64,000 nt of DNA, taken from positions 310,001 through 374,000 of the forward strand of contig NZ_JACHGV010000005.1 in assembly GCF_014202475.1 (NCBI RefSeq). The letters are read 5' to 3'. Source of the DNA: Streptomyces paradoxus (lineage in GTDB: Bacteria; Actinomycetota; Actinomycetes; Streptomycetales; Streptomycetaceae). The notes below the pieces were generated by a model. The model did not search any database. It was not told where the DNA came from and worked only from the letters and a program-made list of their open reading frames with translations. Position 1 is the first letter of the stretch, and each line of letters starts with the position of its first letter. Shown in pieces: positions 37,807-46,160 of this stretch. A program made the position numbers and the translations under genes.

Positions 37807-38699
37807 CGGAGTACCTCCAGCGCGGGCCGGGTGTCACGCACCGCGTCGGCGGGCCGGGTCATGTAGGCCAGGACGACGTCCTCCAGACCGAGTGGGCTGA
37901 CGGTCCAGGACGGATCGTGGACCGCGGTGCCGGTGCGCACCAGGAGGGTGGTCTGCCGGTCGGTGTGGCTGGCGGTGATGACGTGCTGACCGGCCGGGAG
38001 CGTGTCCGGGTCCCTGCGCGGTCCGGTGAGCCGGTGGTGGCAGGCGACCAGGTCGTCGATGTCGCCGGCCACCTGCACCCGGGAGTCGACCAGGACGATG
38101 AGGTAGTCGCAGGTCCGCTCCACGTCGGAGACCAGGTGGGAGGAGAGCACGACGCTCAGCTCGTGCTCGGCGACGGCCTCCATCAGGTCCTGCATGAACT
38201 CCCGTCGGGCGAGCGGGTCCAGGGCGGCGACCGGCTCGTCGAGGATCAGCAGTTCCGGGCGCTTGGCGATGCCCAGGGTGAGAGCGAGCTGCGCGCGCTG
38301 GCCGCCGGACAGCCTGCCCGCCCGCTGCTCGGGATCCAGGCCGAGGCGACGGATCCGGTCGCGTGCCACGGCGTCGTCCCAGTTCGGGTTGAGGCGCTTG
38401 CCGAAGTCGAGGTGGTCGGCGACGCTCAGCCCGGAGTAGGTCGGGGTGTCCTGGGCGACGAAGCCGACCTTGGCCAGCTGTTCCACACCCGCGGCAGGAC
38501 GGCCACCGCACACCTCGATGGTGCCGGCGGTCGGGGTCAGCATCCCGGAGGCCAGCTTCAGCAGGGTCGACTTGCCGGCGCCGTTGGGACCGACCAGGCC
38601 GACCACCCGGCCGGCGGGGACGTCCAGGTCGCAGTTCTGCAGCGCCCAGCGCTGCTTGTACCTCTTGCCCAGGCCCTGGGCCCGTAAGACGGCGCTCAC
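37803..38699 (-). CDS. ABC transporter ATP-binding protein
   Basis: This 298-residue ABC ATPase has Walker A GPNGAGKST at ~35-43, a Q-loop VAQDTP near 81, signature LSGGQRAQLAL near 134, Walker B LLILDEP near 156, and the switch His in SSH near 188. The C-terminal extension after ~215 is typical of the bacitracin/lantibiotic-type exporters. It overlaps its neighbours by 4 bp on both sides, so expression should be coupled to the GntR repressor and permease. Confidence 0.95.
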   Translation of the reverse strand: MSAVLRAQGLGKRYKQRWALQNCDLDVPAGRVVGLVGPNGAGKSTLLKLASGMLTPTAGTIEVCGGRPAAGVEQLAKVGFVAQDTPTYSGLSVADHLDFGKRLNPNWDDAVARDRIRRLGLDPEQRAGRLSGGQRAQLALTLGIAKRPELLILDEPVAALDPLARREFMQDLMEAVAEHELSVVLSSHLVSDVERTCDYLIVLVDSRVQVAGDIDDLVACHHRLTGPRRDPDTLPAGQHVITASHTDRQTTLLVRTGTAVHDPSWTVSPLGLEDVVLAYMTRPADAVRDTRPALEVLR

Positions 38700-39088
38700 G
38701 CCACGTCCTCTCCGGCGGCGTCACGAAACGTGCTCGTGAACAGTGCCTCGATGCTTTCGTCGTCGAGCCCGGCCAGGCGGGCCTTGGTCAGCCAGCGCTG
38801 CAGGTCCTTGCGCAGCGGTCCGTGCGCGGCGAGCGTGCCGTCGGCCAGCGTCCGGGTCACGAACGTCCCGACGCCGGGGCGGGCGGCCACCAGGCCGTCG
38901 TGCTCCAGCTCCCGGTACGCCTTGAGCACCGTGTTCGGGTTGACGGCCATCTGCTTCGCCACGTCCTTGACCGTCGGCAGCCGGTCCCCCTCCTCCAGCA
39001 GCCCCAGGCGCAGCGCGTGCCGTACCTGCTGGACCAATTGCTGGTACGGGGACAGGCCGGACCGGCTGTTCAGGTGGAACTCAATCAC
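38696..39088 (-). CDS. GntR-family repressor, YtrA subfamily
   Basis: This 130-residue protein has an N-terminal winged helix (~8-75; LPTVKDVAKQMAVNPNTVLKAYRELEHDGLV) and a short C-terminal dimerisation tail of the YtrA type. The GTG at 39088 is chosen because GGAGGA lies just before it and the family N-terminus normally begins [MV]IEFHL. An upstream ATG at 39100 would contain this ribosome site. It is the first gene of the GntR-ABC operon, which it presumably autoregulates in response to cell-wall antibiotics. Confidence 0.92.
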   Translation of the reverse strand: MIEFHLNSRSGLSPYQQLVQQVRHALRLGLLEEGDRLPTVKDVAKQMAVNPNTVLKAYRELEHDGLVAARPGVGTFVTRTLADGTLAAHGPLRKDLQRWLTKARLAGLDDESIEALFTSTFRDAAGEDVA

Positions 39089-39104
39089 CAGTTCCTCCAT
39101 TTAT

Positions 39105-39148
39105 CTAGTTGCCTAGCACTATAGCTCTCTACGCCGGCCATGCGGCAA
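39105..39148 (-). promoter_or_regulatory. Promoter and candidate operator of the YtrA-type operon
   Basis: On the minus strand a TATAGT -10 (39118-39123) and a TTGCCG -35 (39143-39148) are separated by 19 bp. Downstream lies TAGTGCTAGGCAACTAG with imperfect dyad symmetry (TAGT/ACTA arms), placed where a repressor could block initiation. Confidence 0.5.
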
Positions 39149-39214
39149 GGCGTGTGATGGTCGGGATACCGCTCGTCCGTCCGGCGTCGTGTCGCGGGAC
39201 GGAGCGGGAGGGTT

Positions 39215-40348
39215 TCAGGCTCGCGGGTAGCGGGCGAGCCAGCCGGGGGACGAGCCGGCCGGGCCGTGCAGGGCCGGGCCCTGGGTCATCTCCATGGCGA
39301 AGTCGTCGGCGAGTTCCAGGATGGTCGGACGGCCCTCCAGCTCGGCCAGCCAGCCCGGCGGCAGGGCCGTCTCCCCGTGCAGCGCGCCGAGCAGGCCGCC
39401 GGTCAGCGCGCCGGTGGCCGCGGACGGGCCGTCGTGGTTCACGGCGAGACACAGCCCGTGCCGGACGTCGGCCGCGACCAGCGCGCAGTACACGGCGGCG
39501 GCGACCAGCCCCTCCGCCGTACCCGCCCCGCTCAGCTCGGCCACCCGCTCCGGGCCGGGCATGCCCTGCCGCACGGCACCCAGCGCATGCTGCAGCGCCT
39601 CCGACACCGGCTGGTGCCCGGGCCGGACGGCCAGCAGCCCGAAGGTCCGCTGCACGGCGGCGTCGATGCTCTCGCCCAGCGCCAGCGCATGCACGATCAC
39701 CGCGTACGCGCCCGCCGCCAGGGCCGCCGTGGGATGACCGTGGGTCTGCGCCGCACACTCGACGGCGAGCTGGGCGACCAGCTGCGGCTCCCAGCCCACC
39801 AGCAGCCCGAAGGGGGCCGACCGGGCGGCGGCCTCGGGCCCGGCCTCACCGGGGTTCTTGGGCGCCTCCGGCGTCCCCATGGTCTCGTCGCCGAGGCCCA
39901 GCAGCAGCGCGCGGCTGGGCTCCCGCCGCGCGTACAGCCACTCCTCCCGCGCCAGCCACCCGTCTTCCTTGCGGCGCTCGTCGGGCCCCCAGTCGCGCTG
40001 GGTGGCGGCCCAGCGCAGATACGCCCGGTGCAGGTCGGTCGGCGGATGCCAGGCGCCGGTGTCCCGCCTGACCTGGGCCCGGATCAGTCCGTCGACGGAG
40101 AACAGGGTGAGCTGGGTGAGGTGCGTGACGGCGCCGCGTCTGCCGTAGGCGGGGGCCAGGTCCACCAGGCCCTCCGCCCCGTGCGCCTCCCGGATCCCGC
40201 CGATGGTCAGCCCGTCGACCGGCGTGCCCAGCGCGTCTCCCACGGCCACGCCGAGCAGGGTCCCGCGCACCCGGCTGCGGAAGTCCTGCTGCTCCGTACG
40301 GCCCCAGACGGCGCCGGCAGTCGCACCCACCTTGACCTCCCCAGGCAC
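39215..40348 (-). CDS. ADP-ribosylglycohydrolase-fold protein with altered metal-site motifs
   Basis: This 377-residue protein keeps the family start RGTLLGVAVGDALGTPVDG at ~28-46 and the all-helical ARH length. However, the canonical T-D-D-T-Q metal motif reads THLTQLTLF (near 76), and the C-terminal G-D-x-D-[ST] motif reads NHDGPSAATGALTGGLLGALHG (near 315). Most magnesium-ligand Asp residues are therefore missing, so ADP-ribose hydrolysis is doubtful and a binding or scaffold role is possible. It is cytosolic, without a signal. The gene is monocistronic, between the GntR operon and a large membrane protein. Confidence 0.82.
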   Translation of the reverse strand: MPGEVKVGATAGAVWGRTEQQDFRSRVRGTLLGVAVGDALGTPVDGLTIGGIREAHGAEGLVDLAPAYGRRGAVTHLTQLTLFSVDGLIRAQVRRDTGAWHPPTDLHRAYLRWAATQRDWGPDERRKEDGWLAREEWLYARREPSRALLLGLGDETMGTPEAPKNPGEAGPEAAARSAPFGLLVGWEPQLVAQLAVECAAQTHGHPTAALAAGAYAVIVHALALGESIDAAVQRTFGLLAVRPGHQPVSEALQHALGAVRQGMPGPERVAELSGAGTAEGLVAAAVYCALVAADVRHGLCLAVNHDGPSAATGALTGGLLGALHGETALPPGWLAELEGRPTILELADDFAMEMTQGPALHGPAGSSPGWLARYPRA

Positions 40349-40429
40349 CGTCCATACGTACGACAGCTCAGCACTGTAATCGAACGGGAAAGGTGGTTCA
40401 GAGGGGTGATGCAGAGCGGGCCGACCGGC

Positions 40430-42325
40430 TCAGCGCAGCTCCTCCGGGCACGGCGTCCCCCGTGGGAGCTGGTACGGCGCCGCCAGGCGGTACGTGCCGG
40501 CCTTCGGGGCCAGCAGCTCCGTCCACTTGTCGCCCTGCGCGTCCTCCTCCGTCTCCGTCAGGCAGCCGTTGACGTTCACGTACGTCTTCGGCTCGCCCTC
40601 GGGGCGGTTGCGGGACTCCTCCGTCTCCTGCGGCGGCTTCAGGCTCTTGCCCTCCGCGTCGACGACGCTCAGCCACGGCGAGTACGGGATGCGGACCAGG
40701 ATCCGGCCCGCCTTCTTCACCTGGAGGACCATCTCGCCCTGCTCGGCCCGGTCGACCACCGCGTTCGGCTCGGCCAGCGGGGTCGGGGCGCTCACCTTGA
40801 ACAGCTGCCAGGTGGCGTCGCCCCAGATCTGCGTCAGATACGGCAGCCCGCGCCGCACCAGGGCCCGCTCCCGCTGACCGCCGTCGCCGTCCGGCTCGCC
40901 CTTGGGCAGCACGACGTAGTGCACCGCCCAGCGCTTCAGCCACTCGTGGTAGTTCGCCGAGTTGAGGGTGTCGTCGTAGAAGAGGGGGTTGCGCTCCATG
41001 TCGGCCTGGCGGTTCCAGCCGCGGGCCAGATTGACGTACGGGGCGAGCGCGGAGGCCTCACGGTGGGAGCGGGCCGGGACGACCTCGACCCGGCCCTTCT
41101 CGGCGCCGACCTCCTGCAACTCGTTGACGAGCGGCGCGAGCTCGCGCGACCAGGACGCCGCCGGGGCCGTGTGCACGATGTCGTCGACCGTCTTGAAGCC
41201 GATCCACACGCCGAAACCGCACAGCGCCACGACGGCCGCGTACCACTTGCGGCTGCGCGGCACCGTGAACGGCAGCGCGGCGACCAGCGCGACCCCGGCG
41301 AACAGCATCGCCAGCCGCGTGATGTTCGAACCGATCTGGGAGCTGATCAGCCACACCAGCACGACCCCCAGGCCGTACACCGCGGCCGTGAGCCGGACCG
41401 TCTTCCACTCCCGCGGGACCAGCACGTAGGCGAGGACCGAGAACGCGAGCGGCAGCAGCACCGAGCCGATCATCATCGGCTGCGTGCCCGAGAACGGGAA
41501 CAGCCACGCCGACACCGCCACCACCGCGGTCGGCGCCAGGCCCAGCGCCCACGCGCCCGGCCGCCGCTTCTGCAGGAACAGCGCCACCGCCACCAGGCCC
41601 ACGAACAGGCCCGCGACCGGCGACGACATGGTGGCCAGCGCGGCCAGCGGCGCCGCGCTCAGGGCCTTCGCCCAGCGCTTGTAGCGCCACCGGTACGGCC
41701 AGCAGAACACGACGGCGACCGCGCCGAGCGCGAACATCATGCCGAGACCGAACGTCACCCGCCCGGACACCGCGTTGCAGAACAGCCCAAACACACCGGC
41801 CAGAGACGCCCACAGCGGGTTGAGGACGGAGCGGCTGCGCAGCAGGAGCAGCGTCAGCAGACCGGCCGAGACCGTGCCCGCGATCATCATCGTCGTCCGC
41901 ACGCCGAGCACCGACATCAGATACGGCGACACCATGCTGTACGACACCGGGTGCATCCCGCCGTACCAGGCGAGGTTGTACGCCGAGTCCGGGTGCCGGC
42001 CGACGAACTCGGCCCACGCGTCCTGCGCGGCCAGGTCGCCACCGCTGTTCGCGAACGTGAAGAACCAGAGGATGTGCAGCGCCGCGGCCAGGCCCGTGAC
42101 GGACAGGACCGGGTGCCGCAGCATGCGCTCACGCAGCGCGAGTACGGGAGCGGGCCACTCGAACCCCGCCCCGCCGTCGTCGCGCGCGCCGTCTTCGGAC
42201 GCGTTGCCGTCAGCCGCGCTGGCTTTCGGCGCGTCGGCTTCCGGTGCTTCGGGCAGGCGTATTCGCGGGCCTGATACCGAGCCCGGTTCGGCGTCGTCTG
42301 CGCGTGTCGGCTCCGCAGTGGCCAC
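40430..42325 (-). CDS. Large polytopic membrane protein, mannosyltransferase/GT-C-like
   Basis: This 631-residue protein has an acidic disordered N-terminus (~1-60), then about ten to eleven predicted helices between ~75 and ~390, with WFFTFANSGGDLAAQDAWAEF near the first extracytoplasmic loop (Asp pair). A ~230-residue extracytoplasmic C-terminal domain carries a Cys pair (NGCLTE and TPCPEEL). The helix layout, with an early D-D loop, resembles GT-C lipid-linked sugar transferases. The GTG at 42325 has GGGGAG upstream. It is transcribed in the same direction as the penicillin-binding-type gene, after a 132-bp gap. Function is unassigned. Confidence 0.78.
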   Translation of the reverse strand: MATAEPTRADDAEPGSVSGPRIRLPEAPEADAPKASAADGNASEDGARDDGGAGFEWPAPVLALRERMLRHPVLSVTGLAAALHILWFFTFANSGGDLAAQDAWAEFVGRHPDSAYNLAWYGGMHPVSYSMVSPYLMSVLGVRTTMMIAGTVSAGLLTLLLLRSRSVLNPLWASLAGVFGLFCNAVSGRVTFGLGMMFALGAVAVVFCWPYRWRYKRWAKALSAAPLAALATMSSPVAGLFVGLVAVALFLQKRRPGAWALGLAPTAVVAVSAWLFPFSGTQPMMIGSVLLPLAFSVLAYVLVPREWKTVRLTAAVYGLGVVLVWLISSQIGSNITRLAMLFAGVALVAALPFTVPRSRKWYAAVVALCGFGVWIGFKTVDDIVHTAPAASWSRELAPLVNELQEVGAEKGRVEVVPARSHREASALAPYVNLARGWNRQADMERNPLFYDDTLNSANYHEWLKRWAVHYVVLPKGEPDGDGGQRERALVRRGLPYLTQIWGDATWQLFKVSAPTPLAEPNAVVDRAEQGEMVLQVKKAGRILVRIPYSPWLSVVDAEGKSLKPPQETEESRNRPEGEPKTYVNVNGCLTETEEDAQGDKWTELLAPKAGTYRLAAPYQLPRGTPCPEELR

Positions 42326-42457
42326 TCGAAGGCACTCCCCGTGTCCCGTCTTCTGTTCTCGGCCTGTCCCGGTTCGGGACGCTAGCACGCACCCCGCCGG
42401 GCGGCGCCCGGACGGGCCGTTACCGGCGGAGTGCGGTGGTGCGGGTCGCGCCCCGGG

Positions 42458-44905
42458 TCAGCCGAGGCGCGTGAGCTTGGCCCCGAAGCCCGGCTCCACC
42501 AGGTCCTTCTGGAGGGCCACCGGGACCTTCACGGCGCTGGTGGTGCCGTCACCGACGGTGAGCGTGCCCACCTTCGTGCCGGCCTCGGCCGTGTGCGGCA
42601 GGTCGTCCGCGGCGAACGTCAGCTTGACGGACAGACCCGCCCAGCCGACGGCCGTGACGTCCTCGGTGACGGCGACCGGCGTACGCCCGCCGAGACCGTC
42701 GTCGGCGTACCCGACGACGTCGCCCTTCTTCAGGATCGTCGCCGACTCCAGCGCGCCCTGCGCGGCCCGGATCAGCTTGTCGCCCTCGTGGAGAGCCGCG
42801 CCCAGGATCGTGTTGTCCGGGCCGCCGGCGGGCTGGCGCACGACCGCGCCGATGATCCGGTGGGTCTCGCCGTTCACGTCCTTCTTGGCCGCGAAGACGA
42901 GGTTGCCGAGCGCCGAGGTGGTGGTGCCGGTCTTGATGCCGGTGACGTTGTTGTAGCCGACCAGGCGGTTCCAGTTGTCGTGCTTCTTCTGCTTGTAGTC
43001 GACGTACGACATCATCGTCGCGACCTCGCGGAACGCCGGCTGCAGCATGGCGGCCTTGGCGAGCTTCACCTGGTCCACGGCCGTGGAGACGGTCGTGTTG
43101 TTCAGGCCCGACGGGTCGGTGTACGTCGTGTTCTTCATGCCGAGGTCCTCGGCGGCGTCGTTCATCTTCTGCACGAACGCCTTCTCGGACCCCGCGTCCC
43201 AGCGGGCGAGCAGTCGCGCCACGTTGTTCGCGGACGCGATCAGGATGCTCTCCAGGGCCTCCCGCTCGGTGATCCGGTCGCCCTTGGTCACGTCGACGGT
43301 GGACTCCTGGCCGGCGTCGGACTGGTCCTGGGCGGCCTGGTCGATGAGGATCTTCGGGCCGTCCGCACCGCTCTTGAGCGGGTGATCGCGCAGGATCACG
43401 TAGGCGGTCATGACCTTGGCGACGCTCGCGATCGGGACGGGCTTCTGCTCGCCGGAGGACCCGAACGTGCCGATGCCCTGGACGTCCAGCGCGGCCTGGC
43501 CCTTGGTGGGCCAGGGAATGTCGACCTTGCCGCCCTCGAAGGTGTAGCTGTCCTCGGCGGTGAGCTCCAGCGTGGGCGAGGGGAGCGGGCGCACGCTCTG
43601 CACGACGGCGAAGACGACCACCAGCAGCAGCACCAGCGGCGTCCAGATCTTCACCCGCCGGGCCGCCGTCCGCAGCGGGGTCTCCGGGGGCGGCGGGGTG
43701 TTCGTCAGCTCGGCCAGCAGATCCAGCGGCGGCTTGGGCGGCAGGGGCTGCTGCGTGGTCCGCTCGGGGCCGACGGTGGGGACGGGCGCGGTGGCGTCGG
43801 CCGGGGCCGCCGCCGGGGCCGCCGGCTTCCTCGCCGACGGGTCGTCCAGCGGCTTGAGCGCGACGAACTTGCTGGTCCGCTCGGCGTCCTTCTCCGGAAC
43901 GTCCTTCGTCGGGGCGTCCTTCTGCGGAACGTCCTTCTTCGGGAGGTCCGACTTCGGGAGGTCCTTGGCCCTGTCCCCGAGCTTCAGCATGGTGGTGGGC
44001 TGGTCCACCGGAGGCCGTACGGCTTTGAAGACGGCGGTGGGCTGGTCGACGGGGGGTTCGGCGGGGGTGCCGTCGGCGTCGTCGGCGTCGTCGTCCGGGG
44101 TCCGGCCCTTGACGTCGTTGTCGGCAACGGGGGCCGAGGGCTCGGAGTCCCCGTCGTCGGTCTGCTCGTCAGCCTCCGGCTCAGCCTCAGTCTCCGCCTC
44201 GGTCGTGTCCTCGTCGTCGGCGTTGGCGGAACGGTCCGCCTCGGGCTCGTCGGCGTCACCCTGGCCGCTCCTGGAGCCCTCGGACGCCGTCTCGGCGGCT
44301 TCCTGGTCATCCTCGGCTTCCTCGGCGTCCTCCGCGTCCGTGCCGGCCTCCGCGGGCTCGTCCGCACGGTCGTCCTCGGCGTCGGCGTCGGCGTCCGCGT
44401 CGGTCTCCTCGGCGTCCGCATCTGCCTTCTCGGCCTTCCCGCCCTTCTCCGCGTTCTCGGCGGCAGCGGGCTCGCCCCCGTCCGCCGACGCGACCCACGC
44501 GGCGACGGCATCCCGCAGCCGCCCGTCACTGCCCTCGGACTCCTCGGACTCCTCGGACTCCCGGGACTTCCCGGATCCCTCGGAGGAGCCGGAAGCGTCC
44601 TGCCCGGCGTCGGCCGCCGCGTCCTCGGCGCCCGAGTCGCTGTCGGCTCCCTCGGGGCCCGAGTCGCCGTCGACCCGCTCGGCGTCGTCCTCGGTGTTCT
44701 CCGGCTCCTGCGCCGTCCGCGTGGACAGCACGCGGGTCGCCGTATCGGCACCGCCCCGCGCGGCGGACCTCTCCGGGTCCCGGGCCACCGCGAGCCGCGG
44801 GTCGGCGACTTCGCTCCTGGCCTCCGGAACCGGACTCGCGCTCCCCGACGTCTTCTGTGCCGACGACTCGCGCTGCTTCGACCTGTCGGGGGACTCGCCC
44901 GCCAC
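42458..44905 (-). CDS. D-alanyl-D-alanine carboxypeptidase with a ~400-residue acidic disordered N-terminus
   Basis: The C-terminal ~380 residues are a penicillin-binding serine peptidase: SVAK (S-x-x-K) near 493, SANN (S-x-N) near 559 and KTGTTT (K-T-G) near 655, followed by a C-terminal domain. One membrane helix (~417-436) separates it from a cytoplasmic N-terminus extremely rich in Asp, Glu, Ser and Ala. That N-terminus also has Lys/Pro-rich DLPK-DVPQKD-type repeats. The GTG at 44905 follows GAGGAGGAGG with ideal spacing. Upstream ATGs are rejected because the ribosome site lies inside them. Length is about twice the family norm. It is divergent from the GPP34 gene. Confidence 0.9.
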   Translation of the reverse strand: MAGESPDRSKQRESSAQKTSGSASPVPEARSEVADPRLAVARDPERSAARGGADTATRVLSTRTAQEPENTEDDAERVDGDSGPEGADSDSGAEDAAADAGQDASGSSEGSGKSRESEESEESEGSDGRLRDAVAAWVASADGGEPAAAENAEKGGKAEKADADAEETDADADADAEDDRADEPAEAGTDAEDAEEAEDDQEAAETASEGSRSGQGDADEPEADRSANADDEDTTEAETEAEPEADEQTDDGDSEPSAPVADNDVKGRTPDDDADDADGTPAEPPVDQPTAVFKAVRPPVDQPTTMLKLGDRAKDLPKSDLPKKDVPQKDAPTKDVPEKDAERTSKFVALKPLDDPSARKPAAPAAAPADATAPVPTVGPERTTQQPLPPKPPLDLLAELTNTPPPPETPLRTAARRVKIWTPLVLLLVVVFAVVQSVRPLPSPTLELTAEDSYTFEGGKVDIPWPTKGQAALDVQGIGTFGSSGEQKPVPIASVAKVMTAYVILRDHPLKSGADGPKILIDQAAQDQSDAGQESTVDVTKGDRITEREALESILIASANNVARLLARWDAGSEKAFVQKMNDAAEDLGMKNTTYTDPSGLNNTTVSTAVDQVKLAKAAMLQPAFREVATMMSYVDYKQKKHDNWNRLVGYNNVTGIKTGTTTSALGNLVFAAKKDVNGETHRIIGAVVRQPAGGPDNTILGAALHEGDKLIRAAQGALESATILKKGDVVGYADDGLGGRTPVAVTEDVTAVGWAGLSVKLTFAADDLPHTAEAGTKVGTLTVGDGTTSAVKVPVALQKDLVEPGFGAKLTRLG

Positions 44906-45140
44906 CGATGCCTCCTCCTCGCGCCGCATGCCCCGCGTGCGCGTACCGAACCGTGAACCGCCGCCCGTGACACCGCTCCGGCGCTGTCCGAACCATGTAC
45001 CAGTGTCCTGTGTGCGGGCCAAACCCATCCGGTAGACGAGAACGACATACCTACTGGTTCCACTACGAACCGGTCACGCACCCTCGACAGACCAATGTGA
45101 GAGGGGTCACCCTGTCTTTCATCCACGCGGGGAGGCATGG

Positions 45141-45896
45141 ATGGGCAGGAGCCGCAGAACACTTCCGGAGGAGCTTCTGCTGCTGGCGTTGGACCCGGCC
45201 ACGGGTACCACTGCACAGCCGCAGTCGCTCGACCTCGGTCTGGCCGGAGCACAGCTAGTAGAGCTGGCGCTGGCCGGACGGATAGCCCCAGACGGGGATC
45301 GTATCGCCGTGGTGGCACCACGGCCGACTGGAGATCCAACACTGGACTGCGCGTTGGAGTTGCTGCGAAGGCGTGGCGCTCCCGTGCGTGCCGTCCACTG
45401 GATCGGCGGGCCGCGTCTCGGGCTGCGCCAGACCTACCTCTCGCATCTGGAGCGGTGCGGCATGGTGCATGCCGTGGCCGGCCAGATGTGCGGAGTGCTG
45501 CCGACGACTCGCTATCAGGCGACGGACACCGAGATCAGCCGGGAGATCAGGGCCCGGCTGGACTCCGCGATCCGCACCGGCGTACCGCCGGACCCGCGGA
45601 CCGCGGCCCTCGCGGCCCTCGCTCACGCGGTCGGCCTCGGCAAGCACCTGTACCCGGGCAACGAGGGACGTTCCTCTCGCTCCCGGCTCAGGGACCTGAT
45701 CAGGCACGACCCCATGGGCGGTCTCGTCGCGCACGCGGTGATGGACGTCCAGAACGGCGTCGCGGCCCAGCCGCGCCGCAGCCCGGCACCGTCCGGCCGT
45801 CCGGCCGCCGGTACGGCCAGGCCCGCATCGGAACCCGCCCGCGGCGTCCCGATGCAGCCGCGCCACGGAAGCATGGCCCGCGCCGTGGCCCACTGA
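45141..45896 (+). CDS. GPP34 (GOLPH3/Vps74-like) family protein
   Basis: This 251-residue protein starts RRTLPEELLLLALDPATG, the typical beginning of actinobacterial GPP34 proteins. Its LDLGLAGAQLVELALAGRI and DCALELLRRRGAPV segments match the helical GOLPH3 fold. The C-terminal ~45 residues are disordered and rich in Ala/Pro/Arg. Eukaryotic relatives bind phosphatidylinositol 4-phosphate and Golgi glycosyltransferases. Bacterial copies are numerous in Streptomyces and of unknown role. The ATG follows GGGGAGGC. A strong terminator lies after the gene. Confidence 0.88.
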   Translation: MGRSRRTLPEELLLLALDPATGTTAQPQSLDLGLAGAQLVELALAGRIAPDGDRIAVVAPRPTGDPTLDCALELLRRRGAPVRAVHWIGGPRLGLRQTYLSHLERCGMVHAVAGQMCGVLPTTRYQATDTEISREIRARLDSAIRTGVPPDPRTAALAALAHAVGLGKHLYPGNEGRSSRSRLRDLIRHDPMGGLVAHAVMDVQNGVAAQPRRSPAPSGRPAAGTARPASEPARGVPMQPRHGSMARAVAH

Positions 45897-45986
45897 GCCG
45901 CGCCGCACCGGCGCGACTGGCACCAGCACGACCTACGACCGGCACACGCACCACGGGACCCACGACCCGGTCACGGGAGCCGCTGT

Positions 45987-46030
45987 CCGAGCGGGGCGAA
46001 GAGAGCGCACACTCTCTTCGCCCCGCTCGG
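45987..46030 (+). terminator. 19-bp perfect stem terminator
   Basis: CCGAGCGGGGCGAAGAGAG at 45987-46005 pairs perfectly with 46012-46030 across a 6-nt loop (CGCACA). This is the strongest hairpin noticed in the window, 90 bases after the GPP34 stop, and it should insulate the downstream XRE gene. Confidence 0.88.
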
Positions 46031-46105
46031 CGTGCCGTGTCCGAACTGGCGTGTACCCGTCGCATATCCACCGTTTCCCAGCGGTAGTAAGCACCTTGGT
46101 GGCAG

Positions 46106-46121
46106 TCTGCTCAACAGCAGA
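46106..46121. promoter_or_regulatory. TCTGCT-N4-AGCAGA inverted repeat upstream of XRE gene
   Basis: A perfect 6-bp inverted repeat lies 39 bp before the GTG of the XRE regulator, within its probable promoter. It may be an autoregulatory site. Confidence 0.4.
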
Positions 46122-46160
46122 AACGCAAAGTAGAGGCACGCAGCCGGAGGTGCACGTCCC

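Noticed and set aside
42431..44956. Long plus-strand open frames opposite the carboxypeptidase gene (841 and 491 codons)
   Set aside because: They mirror the Asp/Glu/Ser-rich minus-strand tail, giving Ser/Val/Gly/Arg-rich nonsense. The minus-strand S-x-x-K, S-x-N and K-T-G motifs settle the real frame.
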